Positions 44,281 through 53,995 of a DNA stretch of 64,000 nt are shown piece by piece. The first letter of the stretch is position 1; the number at the start of each line of letters is the position of its first letter. Where the stretch lies: the NCBI RefSeq assembly GCF_009935845.1, contig NZ_QWEK01000006.1, positions 124,001-188,000 of the forward strand. Direction: 5' to 3'. Origin of the DNA: Pseudoflavonifractor sp. 524-17 (GTDB lineage Bacteria > Bacillota > Clostridia > Oscillospirales > Oscillospiraceae). A model generated the notes under the pieces. That model made no database searches. It was given only the letters and a program-made list of their open reading frames with translations, and was not told the DNA's origin. Both the position numbers and the translations under genes were made by a program.

Positions 44281-45381
44281 CTATACCAATTTATAGTCGC
44301 CCGGCGCAATCCATCCCCGTCTGCGCATGAACTCAGAGGTCAGGAAGGAGATGACGGCGGGGAGCACCAGACAGATGAGGATAAGGCCCAGCCACTCCAC
44401 AGCGCCGGGCGTAACGGCGGACATCCCCTGGGCCAGGGCGGCCTCCCCGGGGGTGAGCCAGCCGGTGACCACGCCGATGGGGCCCACCAGACCGCAGGTA
44501 CCCATGCCGGCGGAGATAGGGGCGCTGTTCATGGTCATGCGGAAGACGCAGGTGGCAAGGGGGCCGGTGACTGCGGAGGCGAGAACAGGGGGGAGCCACA
44601 AAATGGGCTTTTTCAGCAGGTTGGGCACCAGCAGCATGGAGGTGCCCAAGCCGATGGAAGCCAGGCCGCCGGTCTTATTCTCCCGGTAAGAGCACACGGC
44701 GAAGCCCACCATATGGGCACAGCAGCCGGCTACCGCCGCGCCGCCGGCCAGCCCCACCAGGCCGAGAGCGGCGCAGATGGCAGCGGAGCTGATGGGCAGG
44801 GTGAGGATAATCCCCATAATAACGGATACCAAAACGCCCATGAGGAAGGGCTGCTGGTTGGTGGCCCACATAATAACGGTACCCAGAAGGGAGGCCAGCC
44901 GGCCGATAGAGGGGGCCAGGAAAGTGGCCAGCAGGACGCCGGTGAGGATGGTCACTGTGGGGGTAACCAACAGGTCCACCGGAGTGCGCTTGGAGACCAG
45001 CTTGCCGCAGAAGATAGCCGGCAGGCAGATGATGTAGACCGCCAGGGGTCCGCCGCCGCCCCCCAGGGCAGCGGCGGCATAACCTACTGTGGCCAGGGAG
45101 TAGAGGACATAGGGGGGGCACCCCATAGAAAAGCCGATGGCCATGGCCATCGCTGTGCCCTGTACTGCGGCGGTGTATGTGGCTGTCTCCAGCAGAAAGG
45201 CGCCTGCAGGGCCGGGGAGAAAGGTGCCCAGGGTTTTGATGATAGTGCCGATGAGCAGAGAGGCGAACAGGCCATGGGCCATACCGCCCAATCCCTGAAT
45301 GACGATGCGGTGAAACGAGAACTCAATGTTCTGCTGCTGGAAATAAGAGTTGCCGCCTGTAGAGGCTGTTTGCTTTTCCAT
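44281..45381 (-). CDS. PTS EIIC-like membrane permease (PF13303 type)
   Basis: This 366-residue protein has about nine membrane helices, with QGLGGMAHGLFASLLIGTIIKTLG near the start and GMGTCGLVGPIGV toward the end. This matches the stand-alone EIIC-like family (PTS_EIIC_2) that often lacks EIIA/EIIB partners; none is nearby. The substrate is unknown. The ATG at 45381 has AGGGGG 8 nt upstream. It is divergent from the TetR gene, which may control it. Confidence 0.85.
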   Translation of the reverse strand: MEKQTASTGGNSYFQQQNIEFSFHRIVIQGLGGMAHGLFASLLIGTIIKTLGTFLPGPAGAFLLETATYTAAVQGTAMAMAIGFSMGCPPYVLYSLATVGYAAAALGGGGGPLAVYIICLPAIFCGKLVSKRTPVDLLVTPTVTILTGVLLATFLAPSIGRLASLLGTVIMWATNQQPFLMGVLVSVIMGIILTLPISSAAICAALGLVGLAGGAAVAGCCAHMVGFAVCSYRENKTGGLASIGLGTSMLLVPNLLKKPILWLPPVLASAVTGPLATCVFRMTMNSAPISAGMGTCGLVGPIGVVTGWLTPGEAALAQGMSAVTPGAVEWLGLILICLVLPAVISFLTSEFMRRRGWIAPGDYKLV

Positions 45382-45440
45382 AGGACAATCCCCCTGATTG
45401 CGAGATGCGGTATTCCAAACTGCTCTCACGATTTTGAGTA

Positions 45441-45469
45441 ATCATAGCACACCAGGACCCGTTTGGAAA
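45441..45469 (-). promoter_or_regulatory. Possible promoter of the EIIC-like gene
   Basis: On the minus strand TTTCCA (45469-45464) and TATGAT (45446-45441) are 17 bp apart. The upstream hexamer is poor. Confidence 0.4.
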
Positions 45470-45595
45470 TGGTCAATATGCCCAAAGGATTTGCCCCCAA
45501 AGAGGGAGCGTCCGTGAGAAAATTCCAGGCTGCCGGACCGTCTGCCGGAGGGAATGGGAGAGCGGGAAAAATTGTGAAAAAATAAACCAAACTTC

Positions 45596-45624
45596 TTGTC
45601 AAGGAAAATGAAATGTAGTATTAT
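45596..45624 (+). promoter_or_regulatory. Promoter of the TetR gene
   Basis: TTGTCA (45596-45601) and TATTAT (45619-45624) are 17 bp apart, about 45 bp before the TetR start. Confidence 0.75.
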
Positions 45625-45668
45625 TAGTTGAACTGTATAGACAAAAAATAAAAAGCAGAGGTGTGATA

Positions 45669-46313
45669 ATGTTGAGTAAAAAACAGGCACTGACAGAATT
45701 TCACCGCGGGTCCATACTGGCGGCCGCTGAGCGGCTGTTTGCGGAGAAGGGGACGGAGAAGACGACCATGGACGATATCGCCCGGGAGTCGGAGTACAGC
45801 AAGGCCACACTGTATGTCTACTTTCAAAGCAAGGAGGAGATTGTCAACGCCATTTTGCTAAGCAGCATGGTACTGCTGCAAAAGAAGCTGGAGGAGGCTA
45901 TCCGCAGCAATCCCAATTGGTTTCAGGCATACAACGGCGTGTGTGAGGCCATTATCCACTTTTACGGAGAAAACCCCGCCGCCTATGACACGGTAGCCCG
46001 GCAGACCGTCATGGAGGCGGAAGGGGGACAGGCAGACCAGAGCCTGAAGGAGATCCGGCAGGTGGGAGAGGCCACCAACGATCTGCTGGCGGATTTCCTC
46101 AAGCGGGGCGCGGCTGAGGGAGCGGTGCGTATTGAGCTGCCTCCGAAGGAGACGGTGCTGCTCTTCTGGGCCGGTCTGTTCGGCATGGTAAAAATGGCGG
46201 AGGGCCGGGAGAAATATCTCCAGGACACCCTGAACATTGAGAGGGAGGAATTTCTGCGCCATGGTGTGCGGATGCTGCTGGACTCCATTACCAAAGGCCG
46301 TATCATAGAGTAA
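45669..46313 (+). CDS. TetR/AcrR family transcriptional regulator
   Basis: This 214-residue repressor has an N-terminal helix-turn-helix (ILAAAERLFAEKGTEKTTMDDIARESEYSKATLYVYFQSKEE) and an all-helical ligand domain. The ATG at 45669 has AGAGG 7 nt upstream; a GTG at 45663 is the alternative. It is divergent from the EIIC-like gene, the most likely target. The ligand is unknown. Confidence 0.92.
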   Translation: MLSKKQALTEFHRGSILAAAERLFAEKGTEKTTMDDIARESEYSKATLYVYFQSKEEIVNAILLSSMVLLQKKLEEAIRSNPNWFQAYNGVCEAIIHFYGENPAAYDTVARQTVMEAEGGQADQSLKEIRQVGEATNDLLADFLKRGAAEGAVRIELPPKETVLLFWAGLFGMVKMAEGREKYLQDTLNIEREEFLRHGVRMLLDSITKGRIIE

Positions 46314-46329
46314 AGATTGAGTGCAAAAA

Positions 46330-46370
46330 ACATCCCTCCTGTCCGCTGGCAGGGGGGATGTAAAATTTTT
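46330..46370. terminator. Terminator between TetR gene and helicase gene
   Basis: ACATCCCTCCTG pairs with CAGGGGGGATGT (one G-T pair) around an 8-nt loop, with six A upstream and a T-rich tail downstream. It serves both convergent transcripts: tetR and the four-gene minus-strand operon. Confidence 0.85.
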
Positions 46371-46390
46371 TAACGCAGTCAGAGGCGGTT

Positions 46391-49300
46391 CTAAGGCGCG
46401 GGGGGAACGTCCCGGCTGAGGCGGCGGAGGACGGCCTCAGTTGTGAGGGGGGCGCCCCTGCGCTGAGAGAGGGAGGAGGCCGCGCGCCGGGCGCAGTCCA
46501 GGGCGCAGCGCAGGGGCAGGCCGTGGACGGGGACAGAGATGCTCCCGCTCTGCTCGCTGACGGGAAAGAGGAGTTTTGCCTGGACGCCGCTGAAGGCGGC
46601 CGGCAGGGGGAGATGGCGGATTTCGCCGGCGGTCTCTTCCAGATGGCGGAGGGCGTCCGAAAAGCGGAGGACACCCCGCTCCCACTCCTGTTGGAGGAGA
46701 GAGCAGGCTATGGTGTGAAGGAGGCGGTCCTCCAGCCGGGCGTACACCAGATTTTCCCCCTCCGCCTGCTCCGCCAGACGGACGTGGCCGGCGTACGGGG
46801 CGGCGAGGACGGCCAGCTGTTCCTCCGCCGCCGCAGCCTCCTCGTCAGAAATCACGCCGCCCGTTTCCAAGCAGAGGCCGTCCAGCTGAGAGAGCGCGGT
46901 GATCAGCCGCGTACCGCCCCGGACGGAAACCAAATAGCCCACGGTTTCTACTCCGCCGCTGTGGATGCAGATCCGGCGGACCGGGCCGTTTGGGGGCAGT
47001 TTTTCCGCTATAAGCGCCAGGAGCCGGTCCACGCCAGGGTTACCCCAGGTCAAAAAGGAGACGCGCTCGGTGATGGCATCCCGCTGGATGGTGCCCTCCA
47101 GGGCGGGACATTCCGGCGTCTCCGGCAGCCGCCACACCGGACCAGAACAGAAAGCCCCCAGACTCTGGAGATAAGGGGACTGGGTGAGCGCCGCCCAGAG
47201 GTCCTCCAGACAGGCGCTGGGGCGGTCCTGCGCGGCTTGGACCCGGTCTGTCTGGTACAGATTGTACTGGCTCTCCGGAGAGAGCTCCATGGCAGCCGCA
47301 GCGTCCCGCTGGCGCTGGAGGCGCTGAAGGGAGCGCCGGGCCAGAGTCTCCTCGTCCAAGGTGCCGTTCTGGAGCGCGCGGAACTCCCCGGCCTCCACTG
47401 GCAGTATGGAGATCTGCTGCTGGCCTACCACCAGATTGGCGGACTGAAGCCGGGCGAAAAGACGGCCGTAGACCGCCTCCTCCACACTGCCCAGATAGCA
47501 CAGGTTGAGAACTTCGATACAGTCGTGCTTCTGCCCGATGCGGTCAATGCGGCCGATGCGCTGTTCCACCTTCACGGGATTCCAGCCCAGATCGAAGTTG
47601 ATGAGCAGATCGGCAGTCTGCAAATTGAGTCCCTCGGCGGCGGCGTCAGTACACAGGAGCAGATCCACCTCTCCCTGGAGAAACAGGCGCTTGAGGGCCA
47701 GGTGGGAGACGGGCTGGTCCTTTTTCAGGGCGGGATCGTACCACTGGGCCTGGCTGCCGGCGTAGATGCCCGCCCGGAGATTGGGATCCCGGAGGAGCAG
47801 GTGGCGGCGGATGGAGATTGCCGTGTCCAGAAACCGGGTAAAAAGCACCGTCTGGCGCAGACGTCCGCCAGACCGGCGGCGATCCAGCTCCTCCAGCAGG
47901 GTCTGAATTTTGGAGGGGGTCTCCTGCATGGCTTGCAGCTGGGTGAGCATTTGGGTAAGCCGGCGGCGCTCCCACTCCAGGCCGGGCCTGCTCCGGTCCC
48001 TGAGCAGCAGCTCTACCGTTTGGGCGTCCAGATCGCTCTCGGCATAGTCGTCCTCTCTCAACAGATGCAATAGGGTGTTTGGCGCCCAATCCTCCTCCTG
48101 CGGCCTGGCGGCGTGGAGGGCGGCGTCCACCCGGCGCAGCCGCCGGGCCAAGGTCATCTGGACGGCATACAGGCTGGAGGCGAAGCGCAGCTGGAGAAAA
48201 TTGAGGAGAAAGGCGATCCGCTGTCTGACCTGGGCGCCGTCCTGGGCGGCGCGGCGTTCCAACTGCTGGCAATAATCATTGAGCCGGGCGTAAAAACCGG
48301 CCTCCGCCGGGGTGAAGGAGACGGTGCGGAGGGGGCGCACACAGCGGCGGGCCAGCCTGCCCTTCAGCTCCCCCTTTTGACGGTAGAGCTCCAGAAGGGA
48401 GCGGGTGTGGCGCATCATCACCCGGGAGAGAGGGGAGGCGGCAAAAAGGGGCTGGGTCAGATAGGGGATGTCCCCCTGTTTGGGGGGCCGGTGGGGGAGC
48501 ATCTCCAGGGCGGCGCGGTTTTTCCCGGTGACAAAGGTCCGGTTGAGCTCCTCCCACAAAAAGGGATCCAGGGCCTCCAGCTGGTGAAAGCTTTTGCCCA
48601 GCAGGGCCCACTGGTCCGGGGTGAGCTTCTCCCGGCGGACCAGCCGGTCCATCAACGAGAAATAGGCCGCGGTCAGGGTGGGATCGGCCTGGTAGGGCCC
48701 AGTGCGCCGGGTGAGGCAGAGGAGATCATAGACCTCAATGGGGTCGATCTGCATAGGGGTGGCGGTGGCCAGCCACATACTTTTGGCCTTGGGCCGGAGT
48801 GCGTCCCGGAAAACGGTGTACAGCCGTCCGTAGTCTGGAGCGGCAGAGGCGCCGTCCTGGGGATTGTGCCGGCGGGCGTAGTGGGCCTCGTCTGCCAGAA
48901 CCACGTCGTAGTCTTCGGCGGCCTGGAGGGCCTGGATTCGTTCTTCCCGGCAGAGCAGAGCGGAGGAGACCAGATTCAGCGCCGGGCCCAGCAGGTTCTG
49001 ATCGGAGGTCTCCCGCGGCTGGGGAAGGAGAAACTGGTGCTGGATCGCCCCGCCGGATTTGGGGGTGCTTTTGGCAAAGGGGAGCATGGCCTTCTGGGCC
49101 AGCTCCCGGTGCCACTGGCCGGTGAGGCCGGCAGGGGCGGCGATGAGCACGCGTTTCACCCGGCCGGACAGAACCAGACAGCGCAGGGCCAGGGCTGCCT
49201 CTACAGTCTTGCCCAGCCCCACCTCGTCGCACAGCAGATAGGAGCAGGGCCAGCGCTCCACCAGGCGGCGGATGACCGCCTCCTGGTGGGGCCAGGGGGC

Positions 49301-50173
49301 GACGGGGGCGGAGTACATCCCCAGCAGCCCGCCGCCGGGGAGCTTGGGCGCGTCCTGGAGGAGGGCGAAAGCCAGCAGTTCCTTTACGGTGGGCCGGATT
49401 TCCCGGCGGAAGGAGGTGCCGTCCACCTCCACCGGGCGGCGGCGCAGGGTTTTCAGGCTGACCAGCCGGCTGCGCACGGCCTGGGGAAGGGGAAGGATCG
49501 CCATATGAGGGAGCTCGTTGTCCCACAGCCGGCAGAAGTGCCGGTGGGCCAGCTCCACCCGCTGCCAGTCCCGGCCTCCCTCCCAGTCCCAGTGGAGGTC
49601 GATGTTTTCCGCGTTCAGGGTCAGGGCGGTTCGGGACTCGTTGAGGGAGCCGCTGCCGTAGAGGCGGTTGCCTTGGGCGTCCCCCATGAGAAACCACTTC
49701 TCGTGGACATAGCCCCCCTCTGGGTCGTCCAGCGTGAGAGGGCGGCCGGTTGCGGCGCTGCGCCGGAAGGCCACCCGGATCTCCAGCCGGCCGGCAGCTA
49801 CCATCTGACACAGGAGGGAGACGCCGTTCTGTACGGCGTCCGGCCAGGCGTGGGGACGGTCCAGCGCCTCCATAAGCCGCTGGGCCAGGCGCTGACGGTC
49901 CCCGCGGAGCACGGCGGCCACGTCCCGGGGGTGGAGATCCGCGCCCACAATGAGGCGCATGGTCCCGCCGTGGCTGAAAAACGCGGTATACCCCTGGGAG
50001 GCGGCCGCCAGGGAAGAGGAGCGGAAGTAGCCCGCCACCCGGTCATAAGTAATTGCCCGGGACAGGGCGGGGAGATAAAAATCCCGAAGCACATCGGTGG
50101 GTTCCCCCTGAGCGTTGAGATCAGAGGAGCTGTAGCGCAGCTGCCAGGGGCAGCGGGTGAAGTCAGCCTCCAT
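46391..50173 (-). CDS. PLD-nuclease-like / SNF2 helicase, last gene of the DUF499 operon
   Basis: This 1260-residue protein starts with a phospholipase-D-like domain (HEKWFLMGD at about 154, then GSGSLNES), with one HxK motif and no second copy seen. A superfamily 2 helicase core follows: GLGKT near 318, LADEAHYARR near 425, WLATATPMQ, then the C-lobe with QRIGRIDRIGQKHD near 868. The last 300 residues are unique. This is the DrmD/SNF2 type of DNA translocase seen in defence islands. It overlaps the methylase gene by 11 nt. The helicase residues look intact, so it should be active. Confidence 0.88.
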   Translation of the reverse strand: MEADFTRCPWQLRYSSSDLNAQGEPTDVLRDFYLPALSRAITYDRVAGYFRSSSLAAASQGYTAFFSHGGTMRLIVGADLHPRDVAAVLRGDRQRLAQRLMEALDRPHAWPDAVQNGVSLLCQMVAAGRLEIRVAFRRSAATGRPLTLDDPEGGYVHEKWFLMGDAQGNRLYGSGSLNESRTALTLNAENIDLHWDWEGGRDWQRVELAHRHFCRLWDNELPHMAILPLPQAVRSRLVSLKTLRRRPVEVDGTSFRREIRPTVKELLAFALLQDAPKLPGGGLLGMYSAPVAPWPHQEAVIRRLVERWPCSYLLCDEVGLGKTVEAALALRCLVLSGRVKRVLIAAPAGLTGQWHRELAQKAMLPFAKSTPKSGGAIQHQFLLPQPRETSDQNLLGPALNLVSSALLCREERIQALQAAEDYDVVLADEAHYARRHNPQDGASAAPDYGRLYTVFRDALRPKAKSMWLATATPMQIDPIEVYDLLCLTRRTGPYQADPTLTAAYFSLMDRLVRREKLTPDQWALLGKSFHQLEALDPFLWEELNRTFVTGKNRAALEMLPHRPPKQGDIPYLTQPLFAASPLSRVMMRHTRSLLELYRQKGELKGRLARRCVRPLRTVSFTPAEAGFYARLNDYCQQLERRAAQDGAQVRQRIAFLLNFLQLRFASSLYAVQMTLARRLRRVDAALHAARPQEEDWAPNTLLHLLREDDYAESDLDAQTVELLLRDRSRPGLEWERRRLTQMLTQLQAMQETPSKIQTLLEELDRRRSGGRLRQTVLFTRFLDTAISIRRHLLLRDPNLRAGIYAGSQAQWYDPALKKDQPVSHLALKRLFLQGEVDLLLCTDAAAEGLNLQTADLLINFDLGWNPVKVEQRIGRIDRIGQKHDCIEVLNLCYLGSVEEAVYGRLFARLQSANLVVGQQQISILPVEAGEFRALQNGTLDEETLARRSLQRLQRQRDAAAAMELSPESQYNLYQTDRVQAAQDRPSACLEDLWAALTQSPYLQSLGAFCSGPVWRLPETPECPALEGTIQRDAITERVSFLTWGNPGVDRLLALIAEKLPPNGPVRRICIHSGGVETVGYLVSVRGGTRLITALSQLDGLCLETGGVISDEEAAAAEEQLAVLAAPYAGHVRLAEQAEGENLVYARLEDRLLHTIACSLLQQEWERGVLRFSDALRHLEETAGEIRHLPLPAAFSGVQAKLLFPVSEQSGSISVPVHGLPLRCALDCARRAASSLSQRRGAPLTTEAVLRRLSRDVPPAP

Positions 50174-53100
50174 CCTGTCCTCGCTTTCGCTCTCTCAGGC
50201 CAAAGCAGATCTGCTGGGCCTCGGCGGACAGCTCCTTGTTGCCGCAGCACTTTTCCCAGACGGTGAGCAGGTCGGACAGCGTTTCCTCCTGGCCTCCGGC
50301 GTGGCGCTGCAAATAGGCCCGCGCTACCGGCATGTCGCCGTCCCGGAACGCCATGATTACCCCCTGCATAATATCCCAACCGCTCTGTGGGTGCTCCAGA
50401 CGGCGGGGATTGCGCTCCTCCGGCAGGGCCAGACGCAGGCGGCTGCCCCGTTTAATCAGGGGCGCGTAATAGCCCTCGACATCGTCGTCCAGCCGGCGGC
50501 GGCCGGTGCGCTCGTCGTTGATGCCGATAATACGCCCCTCGTCCCGGTAGCCGCCGGGCTTGTGCTCCAGGCGGATATTGAGGGATTTGGACAGGCTCAG
50601 GGCGTCGTCATAAGGGAACCAGCGCGTGCCGTAGATGCCGAGCAGGGTGAGGGCGGCGCCGGCCTCGGGGGCCAGATCGTTGACAGTGAGCCGCCCCTGG
50701 GTGAGGCGGGTGATCTGGTGCTGATAGACCACAGTGCTGGCCTCCAGCATGGCCCGGGTGGGGGAGACGGGAGTATCCCCGTCCAGAACGGGCCAGTGCT
50801 CGGACAGGACCTTCAGGGCGCTGCCGTAGCTGGCCACCATCTCGTCCACAGGGTTGAGACGCAGGGGCTCGAAGTCGTGCAGGCTCCGGCGCACCGCCTG
50901 GCGCAGCTGGGGCAGTACGCCCGCGCCGCCGAAGCCGTTCCACAGGGCGGGGGCGCCGTCTCTTGGCTCCCGCTTGCGGCAGGCCAGGAAAATGGAGCTG
51001 GCGGCTGCCGCCATGTCCTTCTGGTGGAGGGATCCGCCGGACTCGGAGTCCACCGGGAAGGAGGAGGAAATTACCCAGCCGTTTTCTATCAGCGCCTGGG
51101 TGAGGGTCTCCCACGCGGCCTGGGTTTTGTGGGTGAACATGACGGTGAGAATGCCGTCGTCCCGCAACACCCGGCGGCACTCGGCAAAGATCTCGCTCAT
51201 GCGCTGCTCATAGGCCTGGCTGGCCTCCTGTGCGCCCCCATCCCGGGCGGGATTGGCCACGGCCTCGTCGGCTTTGTTGGTGAGCCGCCGGCCGAAGAGC
51301 TGGGGGTACAGGGCGCGGAAAGTGCGCTTTTGCCAAACGTAGAAGTAGTCAGACAGCTCCGCATACTGGACGTTATTGTAATAAGGGGGATCCATGCAGA
51401 TCACATCCACGCTTTGATCCGGCAGGCTCAGATTAGCGGCGGAGCCGTTGAGCACGGTGACGGCTTTGGACGCGTTGGGTCCCAGCAGGCGGCAGATGCC
51501 CTCATAGGCGTCCAGCACCTGATCCCGGCCCCAGGCCAGGGCGCTGTTGGGGCCGGTATAGATCAGCTCGCCAAAGGTCCACTTGAGAGAGAAGTCGTGC
51601 CGGCCAAAAGAGCCCACCATGGCGCCCCGGGAGTAGTGCCAGCGGGTCTGCCGGCTGTTGTAGTCGATGCACTTGTCAACCATGTACTGGAGGTAGGTGA
51701 GGATGGCGGCGCCCTTCTCTTGACCATGGGCCTCCAGAATGGCGGGGGTCATGCGGCGCAGGGTCTCCATGGCGGTGAGGTGGCCCAGAAGCTGCCGGGG
51801 GGTAAAGAAGTCATGCCAGCGGCGGGCGCCGGCGTGGAGGGGCTCCGCCGTCTTGTGTCCGGCGGGGATGGTCTCTGTGGGGATGAGGTCCATGTCCAGC
51901 CACCGGTCCCAGTTGGCGTCTAGAGCGGCCTGGGCCCGGTTTACCGCCTCGTAGTCGGCGGCGGTGGGGGCGCGGAAGAAGGTGACCTTCTCCGTGCGCA
52001 CCTCCCCCTTGCGGGGGCCGGAGGTATAGGTCATCACAGCGCCGTTTTTGTCCCGCTTGGGCTGCTCCCGCACGGCGGCGACGCAGTAGAGCAGATCGCT
52101 CCACGCGCCGTACTGGGACTGCCCGCAGGCCTGGCGCTTGATCTCATCGCCGGAGATGGCCTGCCCGCAGTGCAGGCAGGTGCCCACACCGCCCTTGACG
52201 GTGCCCCGTTCCGGGTCCTCCCCCTGGGGGCCTTTTCCGCCGCGCAGGCGGACGGGGACAAAGCGGACCTGCCTGCGGCCGGGGAGACCGGTAATCTCCG
52301 GCTGTACCATCCAGCCGTCCGCCCGCTTTTGCAGGGCGAAGGAGTTGAGCAGGGGGGCCCGCTCCCCGCAGCTGGGGCAGGTGACGGTGCGGCAGTAGAG
52401 CAGGCCCCGCTGGTCGTACTCCGGCCGGTCAAACTGGTCAAAAAGGGTCTGTGAGCCGCCGCACTGGACCAGCAGGCGGTCCCGATCCGGCCCGGAGGGG
52501 GGCTCGAAGTGGTAGTAGGGGGCCATAATCTCGGCTACAGCGTCCGCCAGAAGTGTCCCGTAGCGCTCCAGAAGGGGATAGAGGTCCCTGCCGTACCGAG
52601 CGGGGTACTGGATGGTGGCCATTTCAATGACGCTGGCCACCGGGTTGAGGTCGTTGGAGATGACCTTGCAGCCCAGGCGGGCGGCCTCAAAGGGGATGGA
52701 GCCTCCGCCGGCGGTGGGGTCCAGCACGGTGATGTGGGGGAAGGCGGCGGGGACGGGGCTCTCATAGGCGCGGCCGTAGGCGTAAAGATCCTCCGGGTCG
52801 ATCTGAATGGCCCGGCCCAGCAGCTGAGTGACCTTCCCGCTCTGGGCAAAGGCGATGCGCTCATTGATGTGGGCGGGGTCGGCGGCGACGGATACCACGG
52901 GGATAGGGGCCTGCGGCTCCAGCGCGGCGGCAGGGAGGGGAGAATTTTCCTCATACCACCGCCGGAGGACAGGATCCTGTTCCAGCTCCGGGTCCCCGTC
53001 GGCCAGGCGGCGGAGACAGACACGGACCTTCTCCCGCCGGGCGGCTTCGTTTTGCAGCGCCTTTTGCAGGGCGGGGGAGGGGGGAAGTGCTTCTGTGCCG

Positions 53101-53396
53101 CCCTCCCGCTGGATGAGGGCCAGATTTTTTCCGGTGAGGGTCCAGCGGACGCCGCCCAGGACGGCCTGCTTTTTCACCAGACCCAAATCCTGCAAAAAGA
53201 GCTCTGGGTCGGTGTCCCCGGGGAGAATGCTGCCCAGCACCGCCGCCCGGCTGGGAGTGAGAGGCCGGCGGGCCCACCAGACGTGGAGAAAATAGAGGGG
53301 CGGCAGGGCAGAACTGGCCCCCCGCTCCCGCTTGGTCTCCGCCCCCACCTGCTGGCAGGGGAAGGATCCCTCAATCAGTGTTGTCTTGTATCCCAT
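50163..53396 (-). CDS. DUF1156-type adenine-specific DNA methylase with zinc ribbon
   Basis: This 1077-residue protein has the DUF1156 opening (TLIEGSFPCQQVGAE, then LHVWWARRPLTPSRAA at about 37-52), SAM motif I DPTAGGGSIPFEAA near 225, zinc knuckles CPSCGERAP near 339 and CLHCGQ near 406, and catalytic DPPYYNNVQYAELSDYFYVW near 665. DPPY is typical of N6-adenine or N4-cytosine methyltransferases. The start at 53396 follows GAGGTG. An ATG at 53408 overlapping the previous stop (ATGA) is the alternative. In a defence role it would mark host DNA as self. Confidence 0.9.
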   Translation of the reverse strand: MGYKTTLIEGSFPCQQVGAETKRERGASSALPPLYFLHVWWARRPLTPSRAAVLGSILPGDTDPELFLQDLGLVKKQAVLGGVRWTLTGKNLALIQREGGTEALPPSPALQKALQNEAARREKVRVCLRRLADGDPELEQDPVLRRWYEENSPLPAAALEPQAPIPVVSVAADPAHINERIAFAQSGKVTQLLGRAIQIDPEDLYAYGRAYESPVPAAFPHITVLDPTAGGGSIPFEAARLGCKVISNDLNPVASVIEMATIQYPARYGRDLYPLLERYGTLLADAVAEIMAPYYHFEPPSGPDRDRLLVQCGGSQTLFDQFDRPEYDQRGLLYCRTVTCPSCGERAPLLNSFALQKRADGWMVQPEITGLPGRRQVRFVPVRLRGGKGPQGEDPERGTVKGGVGTCLHCGQAISGDEIKRQACGQSQYGAWSDLLYCVAAVREQPKRDKNGAVMTYTSGPRKGEVRTEKVTFFRAPTAADYEAVNRAQAALDANWDRWLDMDLIPTETIPAGHKTAEPLHAGARRWHDFFTPRQLLGHLTAMETLRRMTPAILEAHGQEKGAAILTYLQYMVDKCIDYNSRQTRWHYSRGAMVGSFGRHDFSLKWTFGELIYTGPNSALAWGRDQVLDAYEGICRLLGPNASKAVTVLNGSAANLSLPDQSVDVICMDPPYYNNVQYAELSDYFYVWQKRTFRALYPQLFGRRLTNKADEAVANPARDGGAQEASQAYEQRMSEIFAECRRVLRDDGILTVMFTHKTQAAWETLTQALIENGWVISSSFPVDSESGGSLHQKDMAAAASSIFLACRKREPRDGAPALWNGFGGAGVLPQLRQAVRRSLHDFEPLRLNPVDEMVASYGSALKVLSEHWPVLDGDTPVSPTRAMLEASTVVYQHQITRLTQGRLTVNDLAPEAGAALTLLGIYGTRWFPYDDALSLSKSLNIRLEHKPGGYRDEGRIIGINDERTGRRRLDDDVEGYYAPLIKRGSRLRLALPEERNPRRLEHPQSGWDIMQGVIMAFRDGDMPVARAYLQRHAGGQEETLSDLLTVWEKCCGNKELSAEAQQICFGLRERKRGQDGG

Positions 53397-53404
53397 GGCG
53401 CACC

Positions 53405-53983
53405 TCATTTCCTCAGCCGTTCCAGCAGCCGGCGCACTTCCGCTGCGTCCTTCTGCTGCCCGGCCAGCATCAGCCGCAGGCCGGATTTCGCCCACTCAAT
53501 GCCCCGCCGGCCGTATAGGCTTTCCATGCTGACCTTGCTGAGCCAGTACATGGTTTCCTCACGGCTGAAGCGCTCAATCCGCCAGGCCATAAGCTCAATG
53601 CGCTCCGCGCTGCGCACCTGGGGGTGGAGCTTGAAGAGCAGGGCCAGCTTCGCGCCGGTGATCTCGTCCAGTGGGATTTGCCCCCGGTAGACAATGCGGC
53701 CGTCCAGCAGCTCTTGGAGATTCAGGGGCCGTCCGGCGTCATCGGCGGCGTGGCTCATCATAAGGCAGATGGCCCGCCGGCAGGCGCGCAGGGCGCCGTT
53801 GTAGATCCGCCCGTATTCATACAGTTTTGTGGTGTTGCGGGGGGTGGGGCGGCGCTCGCAGATCTCCAGCACCGGCCCGGTAAATTCCTTCCGGTCGGAG
53901 ACACGCAGAATCCAGCTGGCCTTTTTCAGCATGGGGCCCATGGCCTCCACCACATAGCGCTGCCGGCTGTTCAGCTCGTCCAT
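53405..53983 (-). CDS. 192-residue operon protein, unknown (DUF3780-like by position)
   Basis: The protein is mainly helical and basic (RQRYVVEAMGPMLKKASWILRV, RIYNGALRACRRAICLMM, GRRGIEWAKSGLRLMLAGQQKDAAEVRRLLERLRK). No catalytic motif was recognised. AAGGAGG lies 7 nt before the ATG and 12 nt after the ATPase stop, and its own stop abuts the methylase start. Operons of this type often hold a small extra protein called DUF3780, but I cannot confirm similarity. It may be an adaptor between ATPase and methylase. Confidence 0.75.
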   Translation of the reverse strand: MDELNSRQRYVVEAMGPMLKKASWILRVSDRKEFTGPVLEICERRPTPRNTTKLYEYGRIYNGALRACRRAICLMMSHAADDAGRPLNLQELLDGRIVYRGQIPLDEITGAKLALLFKLHPQVRSAERIELMAWRIERFSREETMYWLSKVSMESLYGRRGIEWAKSGLRLMLAGQQKDAAEVRRLLERLRK

Positions 53984-53995
53984 TGGACAGCCTCC

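Noticed and set aside
48113-50266. 717-codon plus-strand frame opposite the helicase
   Set aside because: It is a shadow of the helicase and methylase genes, whose motifs prove the minus strand is coding.
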